Assembly: GCF_022549675.1 (NCBI RefSeq)
Contig: NZ_JAKZGR010000002.1
Coordinates: 186,001-250,000 of the forward strand
DNA: 64,000 nucleotides
Direction of reading: 5' to 3'
Source of the DNA: Belliella kenyensis
GTDB taxonomy: Bacteria > Bacteroidota > Bacteroidia > Cytophagales > Cyclobacteriaceae
Part shown: positions 9,258 through 18,822 of the stretch, piece after piece
Position numbering within the stretch: position 1 is the first letter of the stretch
Layout of the letters: each line of letters opens with the position of its first letter
The notes under the pieces: generated by a model
What the model was told of the DNA's origin: nothing
The model's input: only the letters and a program-made list of their open reading frames with translations
The model's database searches: none
Program-made: the position numbers and the translations under genes

Positions 9258-9994
9258 CTATTTTTTGAAGTTTATCCCAAGATCCAATTCAGCAAACTTA
9301 CCCGAGAGTTCTGGAAGGTTCATTATCTTGATGTCTAAAATTTGACAGATTGCAGGAATTTTTTTGAATAGTTTCAGATCATTTTCTGAATTGCTCTCCT
9401 CTGTCACAATAAAAACCTCTTCATCAGGAAAATCCTTAGCCATGTGCTGACTATGCATAATCATTTTTGCATCGGCTGATTCCAAAAATCTAGACTTTTG
9501 AACTTCGAACGCTGTATCGGTTAATCGTTTCAACTGACCAAGAATTGTGAATTGGTTTTTTCCTTTAAAGATGGATGTTCTACATATTCAAAAACCAAAT
9601 ATTGTATAGAGCAAATTTATCAATTAAGGCATTGAGAAATTTCTTTGGGTCTTTTTTGAAGCGGGGCATTAATAGTTCAGGAACCTTGTCTGCTACCGAA
9701 ACAGGATTATCATAACTGAGGAACACAGGAAGTTTTCTTTCTAGATTGATGTCAGATAGTTTGGCCAATCCAGAAAGAGAAATCTTGAGGTCTTCAAACT
9801 GACTGACGATTTTTTTTTGAAGCAAGATTTAGAATTGTTCCGAATTTTTCTTTCCGAAAAAAAATACTTGACTCCTTACTGATGACTGGTGGAGTTGGAT
9901 CAAGGTAATAAGAGAGCCCTTTCTTGAAAATCTTATCAATCCGCTTAGGATGATTGATTTGTATTTCTTCTTTGAAAACAGCTTCCCAAGTCAA
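9258..9994 (-). pseudogene. Decayed ImmA/IrrE-like antitoxin joined to DUF4411 (PIN-like) toxin remnant
   Basis: Three short minus-strand frames read as one broken locus. The first (9994 to about 9825) ends shortly after ESSIFFRKEKFG and continues in another frame (QFEDLKISLSGLAKL onward) across a run of nine A; eight would restore the frame. A second shift near 9590 turns ALYNI into VFEYVEHPSLKEKTN, the pattern of ImmA/IrrE-type proteins before the HExxH helix. Then the central part is missing, and the frame at 9533-9258 carries a C-terminus (EEVFIVTEES, KKIPAICQIL, LDLGINF) like DUF4411 PIN-like toxins, which commonly pair with ImmA/IrrE proteins. So an antitoxin-toxin pair has suffered two frameshifts and a large internal deletion. 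Family assignment is by motif recognition. Confidence 0.6.
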
Positions 9995-10021
9995 CGGATA
10001 TTTTAACCCCTCACCACATCA

Positions 10022-10064
10022 AGTATAAAAAAAATCAAGGCTGCCACTAAACTAGAGGCAGCCT
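10022..10064 (-). terminator. Rho-independent terminator downstream of fabD
   Basis: On the minus strand, an inverted repeat AGGCTGCC/GGCAGCCT (10038-10064) is followed by a T-rich run, located about 30 bases after the fabD stop. It fits termination of the fabD transcript. Confidence 0.8.
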
Positions 10065-10092
10065 GGAGTAATCAGTATTGGTTTTCGCTGAT

Positions 10093-10974
10093 TTAGATGC
10101 TAGAAACTTCCGCTTCTTTATGAATTTTTTTAACTAATCCTTGGAGGACTTTTCCGGGACCACATTCGATGAATTCGGTTGCACCGTCTTCAACCATTTG
10201 TTGCACAGACTGTGTCCATTTCACGGGTGCTGTGAGTTGCGCAATCAGGTTTTGCTTGATTTCATCCACGTCACTGATACCTGTAGTACTTACATTTTGG
10301 TATACAGGACAAGTGGGTTGGTTGAAAGTGGTATTCTCTATAGCAGATTGAAGTTTCTCTCTGGCGGGTTCCATCAAAGGGGAGTGGAATGCTCCTCCTA
10401 CAGGGAGTGGTAGAGCTCTCTTGGCACCTGCCTCTTTCATTTTTTCACAGGCGATATCTATTCCTTTATTGGAGCCAGATATTACCAATTGACCTGGGCA
10501 GTTGTAATTAGCTGCTACCACGATTTCATCGTTGATACTTGCGCATATTTCTTCGACTTTTTCATCAGCTAGACCTAAGATCGCAGCCATCCCAGAAGGG
10601 TTGATCTCACATGCTTCTTGCATGGCCAAAGCGCGTTGGTAAACAAGTTTAAGACCATCTTCGAATGCCAAGGTTCCGTTAGCCACCAATGCCGAGAACT
10701 CTCCCAAAGAATGTCCTGCTACCATGTGAGGCTTGAATTGCTCATTTGTTTTGGCTAGGATTACAGAATGAAGGAAAATTGCTGGTTGCGTGACTTTGGT
10801 TTGTTTCAAGTCCTCATCACTCCCATGGAACATGATATCTGTAATGCTGAAACCTAAAATTTCATTTGCTTTATCAAATAAAGCTTTGGCTTTTGGGTTT
10901 GATTCATACAGCTCTTTTCCCATTCCAGAAAATTGTGCTCCTTGTCCTGGAAAAACATATGCTCTTTTAGTCAT
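10093..10974 (-). CDS. fabD: Malonyl-CoA:ACP transacylase
   Basis: It loads malonyl groups from CoA onto acyl carrier protein for fatty acid synthesis. The catalytic Ser is S89 in GHSLGE, the entry motif VFPGQGAQFSGMG is at the N-terminus, the catalytic His lies in GGAFHSPLM near residue 198, and the C-terminal GPGKVLQGL is typical. Length 293 is usual for FabD. A terminator follows and the carbonic anhydrase gene lies 36 bases upstream on the same strand, so they could be cotranscribed. Other fab genes are absent from the window. Confidence 0.95.
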   Translation of the reverse strand: MTKRAYVFPGQGAQFSGMGKELYESNPKAKALFDKANEILGFSITDIMFHGSDEDLKQTKVTQPAIFLHSVILAKTNEQFKPHMVAGHSLGEFSALVANGTLAFEDGLKLVYQRALAMQEACEINPSGMAAILGLADEKVEEICASINDEIVVAANYNCPGQLVISGSNKGIDIACEKMKEAGAKRALPLPVGGAFHSPLMEPAREKLQSAIENTTFNQPTCPVYQNVSTTGISDVDEIKQNLIAQLTAPVKWTQSVQQMVEDGATEFIECGPGKVLQGLVKKIHKEAEVSSI

Positions 10975-11009
10975 AAAATTTATTTTAAATTAAAAAGGTG
11001 TTTCTTGAT

Positions 11010-11639
11010 TTAGACACCTAGATCGTAAATTTCTCGGATTTCTTTTAGAATTTTTTCGTGATCGAGTTTGAGATCAATTAGCTTACCTTCTGCTACATCA
11101 AATACCCATCCATGTACTTTAAGCCCTCTTTTCCTTACTGCTTTTTGCACGACGGCTGTTTTGAGTACATTGACACACTGCTCTTGTACATTGAGTTCTA
11201 CCAGCCTGTTGTAGCGTGCAGATTCATCCTCGATTGCATTCAATTCTTTTTTATGAAGCCTATATACATCTCGGATATTTCTAAGCCAAGGGTTTAGTAT
11301 TCCTAGATCAGAGGCGTTCATAGCAGCTTTTACCCCACCACATTCATAATGACCACATACTACAACATGATCTACACCTAGGTTATCTACGGCATAGTTG
11401 AGTACAGACATAGAATTTAAATCTATACTGATGACCATGTTTGCGATGTTTCGATGTACAAAAACCTCCCCAGGCTGAACACCCATCAAGTCTTCTGCAC
11501 TAACCCTACTGTCTGAACACCCAATATAAAGAATGTCAGGATTTTGACCTTTTGCCAGTTCCTTAAAATAATTTGGGTCTTTTTCTAGTTTACTTTCTAT
11601 CCACGTAGCGTTATTCTCAAATACTTTTGCGATGTCCAT
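11010..11639 (-). CDS. Beta-class carbonic anhydrase
   Basis: A zinc enzyme interconverting CO2 and bicarbonate in the cytoplasm. Zinc ligands are C41, H97 and C100 (GCSDSR and GHYECGG), with the D43/R45 dyad of the type I beta-class site. HRNIANMV follows as in the family. At 209 residues it is a standard length and has no signal peptide. Its position 36 bases upstream of fabD is suggestive because acetyl-CoA carboxylase needs bicarbonate, but this link is inference. Confidence 0.94.
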   Translation of the reverse strand: MDIAKVFENNATWIESKLEKDPNYFKELAKGQNPDILYIGCSDSRVSAEDLMGVQPGEVFVHRNIANMVISIDLNSMSVLNYAVDNLGVDHVVVCGHYECGGVKAAMNASDLGILNPWLRNIRDVYRLHKKELNAIEDESARYNRLVELNVQEQCVNVLKTAVVQKAVRKRGLKVHGWVFDVAEGKLIDLKLDHEKILKEIREIYDLGV

Positions 11640-11655
11640 GTTTATATTTTATGTT

Positions 11656-12063
11656 CTATATAAATTTTGCTTTTTCTTCTTCTGTGGGCAACCTACACGT
11701 TTCTTTTTTCCCAAACCATCTATATCTATTTTTTGCTACCCAGTCATATAGAGGATCTCTTACAAATCTCGGCAAAATTATAAAACCATATAACAACGGC
11801 CACAATCCTGAAAGATTTTTTGCGATTTTCAGTGCAGCTGTGCTTCTGTAATACACTTCATCAGCTGATACCAAAATCAAAGAGTCTAGATACGACTCGT
11901 CAATTTGATAGTTTTTTAAAATTTCCTTCACCTTATCATCTTGCAAAGCACCGACTTTAAATCTATTTTTCTTATCGTTTCGGATAATGAAATCTATAGC
12001 ATCGTTGCAAAGATTACAGACTCCATCGAATAATACTATATGATACTTGTCTTGTATTCTCAT
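11656..12063 (-). CDS. DCC family thiol-disulfide oxidoreductase-like protein
   Basis: A small (135 residues) protein with the eponymous motif FDGVCNLCN: Asp13 and the CxxC cysteines 16 and 19, a thioredoxin-like active site (DUF393). The remainder, including WPLLYGF and YDWVAKNRYRWFGK, matches the family. Its natural substrate is unknown. The start overlaps the stop of the upstream gliding-motility-type gene by four bases, so translation is coupled. Confidence 0.88.
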   Translation of the reverse strand: MRIQDKYHIVLFDGVCNLCNDAIDFIIRNDKKNRFKVGALQDDKVKEILKNYQIDESYLDSLILVSADEVYYRSTAALKIAKNLSGLWPLLYGFIILPRFVRDPLYDWVAKNRYRWFGKKETCRLPTEEEKAKFI

Positions 12064-14840
12064 CTGATAAGTTGAATGGTTCCTTTCATTTTTCTCTCCC
12101 TCAAGTTTGGATCAAAAGTGTCAAACCTCACCACAGCACTATAGAAATATGTGCCTGCTGGAAGATCTTTCCCATTTTTGTCTTTTCCATCCCAGTTGAT
12201 ATAAATGTTTGCCTCAGTAGAGGTCATACTATTATAAGTATATACTTCTACTCCCCATCGATTGACAATAAAAATCTCCACTGCTTTGACAAATCTCGGA
12301 CATTTTGCAAATGGATTGTCGAATGCCATAAAGGTATCATTGGCTCCATCTCCATTTGGCGTAAATGCATTTGGAAGTTCGTAATTAGGGCAATTGTCCA
12401 CACAGACGATATTGCTTGGATCACTTTCATTCCCAGACCTATCTACTGCTGTGAGGTAGTAGCAGCCCTTATAGGTAGGTAAGTTTGTAATTCTTGTCGA
12501 ATTGGTAAGGGCAGAATAAGTTTCTATCAGTGTAAAAACCCCTTCTTCTCCGTCTGGACTGAAGTATAATCTGAATGAACTCAACTCCGTATCACATACA
12601 CCGCTAAAATCTCCCTCCCAACTCAAGTCATGTTCGAATACATTAAATCCACAGGTTTTATCTGAAAGATATTCTGTACAATCTGGACCCTCGAAAGTTA
12701 ACACTGGAGGACATGGGAGTCTATCATCGTCTGGTCTTGCACATATGATCTGACTTTTGTTTTCTAAAGGATAGGTCAGTAGATCTATATTGTAAGAACC
12801 CTTGGTGACTACGTAATAGCAATATTCTATTTCTTTATTCAATGGGATGCCATTATGATTGCCATTGTCTAAGAAGGTAAAACCACCATTGGTGACATCG
12901 ACTTCAGCAATGAGGGTGAAATTCTCCTCATCCTGTGCCTCAGGATCAGTTTTGTTTCTATATACTTCATGTCTGAATGAAGAGACAGCGTTGTTCCATG
13001 GTACATTAAATGACCAATTCAATTCTATGGCCTCATTGATAATCACAGGCTCTAGGCGCACGGATGAAGCCACACTGGAACTATCTATAAGTGTATTGTT
13101 CTCTCTTAGCAAGACTTTATAATTGTACACTAGATTTTCTGTATTCAGTCCAGTATCTGTATAGACAGTGTCCGAAGTAGTTATAATAGTTTGCCTATTT
13201 TGATTACCTGAAAATCCAGTACTTCTAATGAGTTGGTAAGTAAAAGGTCCAGGGAACTGTATTGGGTCAATGTCGTAAGGAGGAGTCCATCTCACCAAAA
13301 TTTCTCCATCGTCAGTGCTTGTGTTTTCTACACTCACATTGGTTATTAGTGGTACGTCTACATCTATTGTTACGCAGAATTCTTCTGAGACTATACTTTC
13401 TCCCAATCGTGGGGTAGGAAAAGTAGCAACTAGTCGGTAACAATAGGTGTTGCCAGGTGCTAAGCCTTCTCCTTCGTAGTCATCGAGGAAATTGAAGGTG
13501 TTCATGTCTGTAGTTCCTACCAATACATAACCATCCCTAATGCCTGTTTCGCATGATTCAGGTTCATAAGGATCACTGTTTAAGCGTCTCCACACTTGCA
13601 TGGTTTGGGCGGTTGACCCACAGGAGTACGGATCCCATTTTATATCTACTGATCTTCCTTGCTCTTGGACGATATCATCGATGACTGGTGGAGGTCCTAC
13701 TACAGTGATATTCCAAGTTTTGATATCTACTAATGCTGGACCAGAGCTGGGCTGGTCAGTTATTCTTACCCTAACTTGATAAGGCCTTTCTCGCACATGA
13801 CTACACACCGTTTGCCAATTAAAATTGACTATTCCGGGGCTTGGTTGAAAGGTGGATTCTGGAGAGTAACTTGCTGGAGAAGAGGTTATTTCTATTGGGT
13901 CTCCAAAGATTTCTATTTTTATAGGATTTCCATCTGGGTCAGATCCTTGAATAATCTCTTCAATATTGGTGCCTGCTACTACGCAGATATCTTCTGGCAT
14001 TACCAACTCGGGTCTCCTGTTGTTCGTGTTTTCGATAATGATCTGCATATCTCTGACCACATAGCCAATGAGGACAAAGCTTCCATTGATTTTCCTGTAT
14101 TCTTCTATCCTAAAGGCTACATTATATTGTCCAGCAAGACCAGGAGCATCCCAAATCAAATCGCCAGTAAGTGGATCTAGCGTTAAAAATGGAGGGGTAG
14201 TTCCATCCTCTCTTTGAAAGCTGAATGCTGATGATGCGGGGCTGCTATAACCATTTACTGTTCTTTGAAAATCTTGTTTTGGAATATCCATACGGTAGGC
14301 TAGGCTATCGCCATCCGGATCATATGCCCCAGGATTGTGGATATATCTGATATTTACTCCTCCATTGTCCACGGGCGGTATTGTCAAAACCGGTGAATTA
14401 TTTACTCCAAAGAATGGATCTATTCTAATCATAGTTTCGACGTAGAAAGGTGTTTCTACTGAATTATCCATATTCAGCGTGTTATCATTTCTATTGAATT
14501 CTTTGAATCTGATGATGTATTCCCCAGGTCCTTGATAAGTATGTGTTATTACGAATGTATTCTTCTCGATCTGATTTCCCAATGGTTCGACTAAGATAAA
14601 GTCACTTTCTGTGTTGAGTGCCACTTCTCTTCCATCACCAAAGTTTATGTTTCCAGGCCCAAATATGACATTTGAACGTGTATCTGTGTAACCTACTACG
14701 GTGATTCTGTAGGTCAAGGATTGGGTAGAAACCCTTTCGGCTATGATCTCCCCAGCTCGGATGTGGGTGGCAGATGCATGATGACTATATGCTATAGCAA
14801 TCAAGACCATTAGGGATAAAAGTAAAGATTTGATTTTCAT
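12060..14840 (-). CDS. Large secreted protein with gliding motility-associated C-terminal (T9SS type B) domain
   Basis: A 926-residue exported protein. Residues 1-24 are a Sec signal peptide (hydrophobic stretch ending SHHASA). The middle carries cadherin/PKD-like and fibronectin type III-like modules (PEDICVVAGT, RWTPPYDIDP and similar). The last 90 or so residues, starting PNAFTPNGDGANDTF and including VNRWGVEVY and DLPAGTYFY, form the CHU_C domain that targets type B cargo to the type IX secretion system. It should therefore be surface-attached or released. Binding target unknown. It is followed by a DCC-family gene in a four-base overlap. Confidence 0.88.
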   Translation of the reverse strand: MKIKSLLLSLMVLIAIAYSHHASATHIRAGEIIAERVSTQSLTYRITVVGYTDTRSNVIFGPGNINFGDGREVALNTESDFILVEPLGNQIEKNTFVITHTYQGPGEYIIRFKEFNRNDNTLNMDNSVETPFYVETMIRIDPFFGVNNSPVLTIPPVDNGGVNIRYIHNPGAYDPDGDSLAYRMDIPKQDFQRTVNGYSSPASSAFSFQREDGTTPPFLTLDPLTGDLIWDAPGLAGQYNVAFRIEEYRKINGSFVLIGYVVRDMQIIIENTNNRRPELVMPEDICVVAGTNIEEIIQGSDPDGNPIKIEIFGDPIEITSSPASYSPESTFQPSPGIVNFNWQTVCSHVRERPYQVRVRITDQPSSGPALVDIKTWNITVVGPPPVIDDIVQEQGRSVDIKWDPYSCGSTAQTMQVWRRLNSDPYEPESCETGIRDGYVLVGTTDMNTFNFLDDYEGEGLAPGNTYCYRLVATFPTPRLGESIVSEEFCVTIDVDVPLITNVSVENTSTDDGEILVRWTPPYDIDPIQFPGPFTYQLIRSTGFSGNQNRQTIITTSDTVYTDTGLNTENLVYNYKVLLRENNTLIDSSSVASSVRLEPVIINEAIELNWSFNVPWNNAVSSFRHEVYRNKTDPEAQDEENFTLIAEVDVTNGGFTFLDNGNHNGIPLNKEIEYCYYVVTKGSYNIDLLTYPLENKSQIICARPDDDRLPCPPVLTFEGPDCTEYLSDKTCGFNVFEHDLSWEGDFSGVCDTELSSFRLYFSPDGEEGVFTLIETYSALTNSTRITNLPTYKGCYYLTAVDRSGNESDPSNIVCVDNCPNYELPNAFTPNGDGANDTFMAFDNPFAKCPRFVKAVEIFIVNRWGVEVYTYNSMTSTEANIYINWDGKDKNGKDLPAGTYFYSAVVRFDTFDPNLRERKMKGTIQLIR

Positions 14841-15020
14841 GGATGTCTTTCTTATAACATTACAAGATATACGAAAATAACTAAAGGGAGTAGAAATTTA
14901 TTACCTAATATCAAACAATAAAATTAGACACTTGGTTACTAATTCAAACAAAAACGTTCAAAACCCTTCAAAATTGGTGGTTTATTTAGAACGTTTTAAA
15001 ATAAGTTTAAAGCATTGGGC

Positions 15021-15056
15021 TTTGATTGTTTGCTAAACTTTCCAAATGTAAATTTG
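15021..15056 (+). promoter_or_regulatory. Candidate Bacteroidota-type promoter of sdhCAB
   Basis: TAAATTTG at 15049-15056 matches the TAnnTTTG minus-7 element of the Bacteroidota sigma factor exactly, with TTTG elements at 15021 and 15029 as possible minus-33 boxes. The spacers (24 or 16 bases) lie just outside the preferred range. It sits about 45 bases upstream of the sdhC start. Confidence 0.35.
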
Positions 15057-15101
15057 AGCCCAAAGTATAAACTGTAAACATTTTACAATTAAATAAAACA
15101 T

Positions 15102-15785
15102 ATGAGCTGGGTATCTAAGACCTTAAGTAGCACATTGGGCCAGAAAGTTTTGATGGCCCTCACTGGATTATTTCTAATTCTATTCTTGGTAGTACATTTA
15201 GCAGGTAATCTCCAGTTGTTATTCCCTGACGGAGGGGAATCATTCAATAAGTATGCAGCCAATATGGCCAACAACCCGCTTATCAGGGTGGTGTCTATTG
15301 GGAATTTTGCTTTTATCCTGATTCACGTGATCTATTCGATCATTCTTACCAAAAGGAACAAGCAATCTAGACCAGTGGCTTATGCAGTTACAAAACCTTC
15401 TACCAATTCTGCCTGGGCTTCGAGAAACATGGGGATATTGGGGACGATTATCCTGATATTTTTGCTCGTTCACCTCAAAGGGTTCTACTATGAGATAAAA
15501 TTCGGTTCAGTCCCAATGGCTTCATACGATGGAGAAGAATATAAAGATGTCTTTGCAATCGTGGCAAATGCCTATTCAAACATCCTTTATGTAGCATTCT
15601 ATGTAGTGAGTATGGGCTTCTTGGCGTTTCACCTTTCTCACGGTTTTGCAAGTGCATTTCAGACTTTGGGTTTGAATCACGTCAAGTATTCACCTTTGAT
15701 CAGAAAGGTTGGATTAGGATTCTCGATCTTGATACCTGCTTTATTTGCATTGATACCATTGGTGATGTTTTTTCAAAACCAGTAA
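15102..15785 (+). CDS. sdhC: Succinate dehydrogenase/fumarate reductase cytochrome b subunit
   Basis: The membrane anchor of complex II. At 227 residues with five hydrophobic segments it is the single-subunit, di-haem type B anchor, so no sdhD is expected. Candidate haem-ligand histidines lie in LVVHLAG, FILIHVIYS, LLVHLKG and LAFHLSHG. It starts a three-gene operon sdhC-sdhA-sdhB with short gaps, typical of Bacteroidota, and takes electrons to or from menaquinone. Confidence 0.93.
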   Translation: MSWVSKTLSSTLGQKVLMALTGLFLILFLVVHLAGNLQLLFPDGGESFNKYAANMANNPLIRVVSIGNFAFILIHVIYSIILTKRNKQSRPVAYAVTKPSTNSAWASRNMGILGTIILIFLLVHLKGFYYEIKFGSVPMASYDGEEYKDVFAIVANAYSNILYVAFYVVSMGFLAFHLSHGFASAFQTLGLNHVKYSPLIRKVGLGFSILIPALFALIPLVMFFQNQ

Positions 15786-15828
15786 GCTGTTCGTTAGTTA
15801 ATTAAGAAGAATTTAAAATCAATATTCA

Positions 15829-17763
15829 ATGATACTTGATTCCAAAATACCACAAGGGCCATTAGCCGAAAAGTGGACCAAACATAAATTCAATATTAAG
15901 CTGGTGAATCCAGCGAATAAAAGAAAATACGATGTAATTGTAGTAGGTACAGGACTTGCTGGAGCTTCTGCTGCGGCATCTCTAGCAGAGCTAGGATACA
16001 ATGTAAAGGCATTTTGTTTCCAAGATAGCCCTAGAAGGGCTCACTCTATTGCTGCTCAAGGAGGTATCAATGCTGCTAAAAACTATCAAAATGATGGGGA
16101 TTCAGTATATAGGCTTTTTTATGATACGATCAAAGGGGGAGATTACAGAGCTAGGGAGGCTAATGTTTATCGCCTTGCGGAGGTATCTGTAAATATTATA
16201 GATCAGTGTGTCGCTCAAGGTGTACCTTTCGCAAGAGAATACGGGGGGCTTTTAGCAAACAGATCTTTTGGTGGAGCACAAGTTTCAAGAACTTTTTATG
16301 CCAAAGGTCAGACAGGTCAGCAGCTTTTGCTTGGTGCTTACTCAGCTTTGAGTAGGCAAGTAGCCAATGGAAAGGTGAAGCTATATCCAAGAACAGAAAT
16401 GATGGATGTGGTAATGATCGATGGCAAAGCACGAGGTATAGTGACCAGAAATTTGGTGACAGGAAAAATCGAGTCGCATAGTGCACATGCCGTTCTTCTT
16501 TGTACTGGTGGCTATGGAAATGTATTTTTCTTATCTACCAATGCAATGGGTTCAAATGTGACGGCAGCTTGGAGAGCACACAGAAAAGGGGCATTCTTTT
16601 CCAACCCTTCATTCACACAAATTCACCCAACTTGTATTCCTGTGTCGGGAGATCATCAGTCGAAATTGACTTTGATGTCAGAATCATTGAGAAATGATGG
16701 AAGAGTTTGGGTTCCAGCCACTGTAGAGATTGCTGAAAAGCTCAGAAAAGGGCAAATCAACGCTAATGACATTAAGGAAGAAGATAGGGATTATTACTTG
16801 GAAAGGAAATATCCTTCATTCGGGAATCTTGTCCCTCGAGATGTAGCTTCTAGAAATGCCAAATATGTGTGTGATGAAGGAAGAGGTGTAAATGAAACAG
16901 GAGAGGCAGTTTTCTTGGATTTCAGAGATGCCATCAAGAGAGATGGAAGAAATGTAATCGAAGCAAAATACGGCAACCTGTTCGATATGTATATGCAAAT
17001 CACAGGAGATAACCCTTACGAGGTCCCTATGATGATCTATCCAGCAGTACACTATACCATGGGTGGTCTTTGGGTTGATTATAACTTGATGACGACTATT
17101 CCAGGTTTGTATGCATTAGGAGAGGCTAATTTCTCTGACCACGGAGCAAACAGGCTGGGAGCTTCTGCATTGATGCAAGGCTTGGCAGATGGCTACTTTG
17201 TGATTCCTTATACTATTGGTGATTATTTGGCACAAAATTCAGCAGAAAGAATTTCTACCGATCATCCTGACTTCAAGAAGACAGAGCAAGAAGTGACTCA
17301 AAGGTTACAAAAACTATTGAGCATCAAGGGAGAGAAAACAGTAGATTATTTCCACAAAAAGCTTGGGAAGATCATGTGGGAATACTGTGGAATGGCAAGA
17401 ACCGCCGAAGGTCTATCCAAAGCTAAAGCCATGATCAAAGAACTTAAAAAGGAATTCTGGACAAATGTGAATGTTCTTGGTGGAAACGATGAATTGAATC
17501 TTTCTTTAGAAAAAGCAAATAGGGTATCCGATTTTATAGAATTGGGTGAGTTAATGGTGGATGATGCACTTCACAGAAATGAGTCTTGCGGAGGTCACTT
17601 TAGAGAAGAGTACCAAACTCCTGAAGGTGAAGCATTGAGAGATGATGAAAACTTTGCTTATGTAGCTGCTTGGGAGTACAAGGGTGAAGGACAAGAAGAA
17701 GCTTTGAACAAAGAAGAGCTTGTTTTTGAAAATGTGAAGTTGACACAAAGAAGTTACAAATAA
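15829..17763 (+). CDS. sdhA: Succinate dehydrogenase/fumarate reductase flavoprotein subunit
   Basis: The catalytic subunit oxidising succinate to fumarate. The FAD-binding Rossmann motif is [12 protein letters not shown] near residue 40, the His carrying covalent FAD is H72 in [11 protein letters not shown], and the active-site region HPTCIPVSG and later [11 protein letters not shown] are conserved. Length 644 matches the type B enzyme. It lies 43 bases after sdhC and 26 bases before sdhB in one operon. Confidence 0.96.
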   Translation: MILDSKIPQGPLAEKWTKHKFNIKLVNPANKRKYDVIVVGTGLAGASAAASLAELGYNVKAFCFQDSPRRAHSIAAQGGINAAKNYQNDGDSVYRLFYDTIKGGDYRAREANVYRLAEVSVNIIDQCVAQGVPFAREYGGLLANRSFGGAQVSRTFYAKGQTGQQLLLGAYSALSRQVANGKVKLYPRTEMMDVVMIDGKARGIVTRNLVTGKIESHSAHAVLLCTGGYGNVFFLSTNAMGSNVTAAWRAHRKGAFFSNPSFTQIHPTCIPVSGDHQSKLTLMSESLRNDGRVWVPATVEIAEKLRKGQINANDIKEEDRDYYLERKYPSFGNLVPRDVASRNAKYVCDEGRGVNETGEAVFLDFRDAIKRDGRNVIEAKYGNLFDMYMQITGDNPYEVPMMIYPAVHYTMGGLWVDYNLMTTIPGLYALGEANFSDHGANRLGASALMQGLADGYFVIPYTIGDYLAQNSAERISTDHPDFKKTEQEVTQRLQKLLSIKGEKTVDYFHKKLGKIMWEYCGMARTAEGLSKAKAMIKELKKEFWTNVNVLGGNDELNLSLEKANRVSDFIELGELMVDDALHRNESCGGHFREEYQTPEGEALRDDENFAYVAAWEYKGEGQEEALNKEELVFENVKLTQRSYK

Positions 17764-17789
17764 TCTAAAGCATTAAAATTATCAGAGCT

Positions 17790-18539
17790 ATGAATTTAAC
17801 TTTGAAAATCTGGAGACAGAAAAATAGCGCCGATAAAGGTGCACTTAAAGAATATAAGATATCAAACATCTCTGAGGACATGTCATTCTTAGAAATGCTT
17901 GATGTATTGAACGAAGAATTATCTGAAAAAGGAGAGGATCCTGTTCATTTTGATCATGATTGTAGAGAAGGGATCTGTGGGATGTGTTCATTGTATATAG
18001 ATGGCAAGCCACATGGACCACAGCAGACGACGACTTGTCAGCTACACATGCGCTCCTTCAAAGATGGAGATGTGATCACGATCGAGCCTTGGAGAGCGAA
18101 GTCTTTTCCAGTATTGAAAGACTTGGTGGTAGATAGGTCTTCCTTTGATAGAATCATCCAAGCTGGAGGTTATGTATCTGTGAATACTGGTGGTGTTCCT
18201 GATGCCAACGAGATCCCAATTTCTAAATCAATTGCTGATTTGGCGATGGATGCAGCCCAGTGTATTGGGTGTGGAGCATGTGTCGCAGCTTGTAAAAATG
18301 CTTCTGCAATGCTATTCACCTCAGCTAAAATTTCACAGCTAGCCTTGCTTCCTCAGGGTCAGGTAGAAAGAAAGATCAGAGCTGAGAAGATGGTAGCACA
18401 GATGGATGCTGAAGGCTTCGGTGCTTGTACAAATACTGGCGCTTGTGAGGCTGAATGTCCTAAAGGTATTAGCATTACTAATATTGCTAGGATGAACAGA
18501 GAGTACTTCTCTGCGATTGCTAGTAGTGATAATGTTTAA
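17790..18539 (+). CDS. sdhB: Succinate dehydrogenase/fumarate reductase iron-sulfur subunit
   Basis: Carries electrons between the flavoprotein and the cytochrome b anchor. Cysteines for the [2Fe-2S] centre are in [15 protein letters not shown] and TTTCQL, and those for the [4Fe-4S] and [3Fe-4S] centres in [11 protein letters not shown] and [14 protein letters not shown]. Length 249 is normal for type B enzymes. It is the last gene of the operon; an intrinsic terminator follows about 115 bases later. Confidence 0.96.
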   Translation: MNLTLKIWRQKNSADKGALKEYKISNISEDMSFLEMLDVLNEELSEKGEDPVHFDHDCREGICGMCSLYIDGKPHGPQQTTTCQLHMRSFKDGDVITIEPWRAKSFPVLKDLVVDRSSFDRIIQAGGYVSVNTGGVPDANEIPISKSIADLAMDAAQCIGCGACVAACKNASAMLFTSAKISQLALLPQGQVERKIRAEKMVAQMDAEGFGACTNTGACEAECPKGISITNIARMNREYFSAIASSDNV

Positions 18540-18654
18540 TTATTGATCATTGGTTTGTGAATTTGTGTTAGTAAAGAAATAATCCAAGCTTGAAGTTTGT
18601 GATAGTACAAACTTTCGAGCAGATGGATAATAAACCAAAGAGTTTTGAAAGAAT

Positions 18655-18681
18655 GAGCTGGCGAGTCCAGCTCTTTTTTTT
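18655..18681 (+). terminator. Rho-independent terminator of sdhCAB
   Basis: GAGCTGG and CCAGCTC form a perfect seven-base stem with a five-base loop, followed by eight T residues. It lies downstream of sdhB and before the symporter gene. Confidence 0.85.
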
Positions 18682-18822
18682 GGATGGTACTATATTAAGG
18701 CTGGTTTTGAATATTCTGCTAAAACCTCATTTAGATAGGGATATACTTTTTGCCCGACTTAAGATTTTGTAACTTTAGGATATTGGATAAAATTTTACGC
18801 ATTCAAGAAGAAAGGGAAATAG

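Noticed and set aside
12072-12482. 136-residue plus-strand frame opposite the gliding-type protein
   Set aside because: It lies opposite the conserved T9SS C-terminal domain and has no family resemblance.
18590-18772. 60-residue plus-strand open frame after sdhB
   Set aside because: A strong intrinsic terminator of the sdh operon lies inside it and the translation has no family signal.
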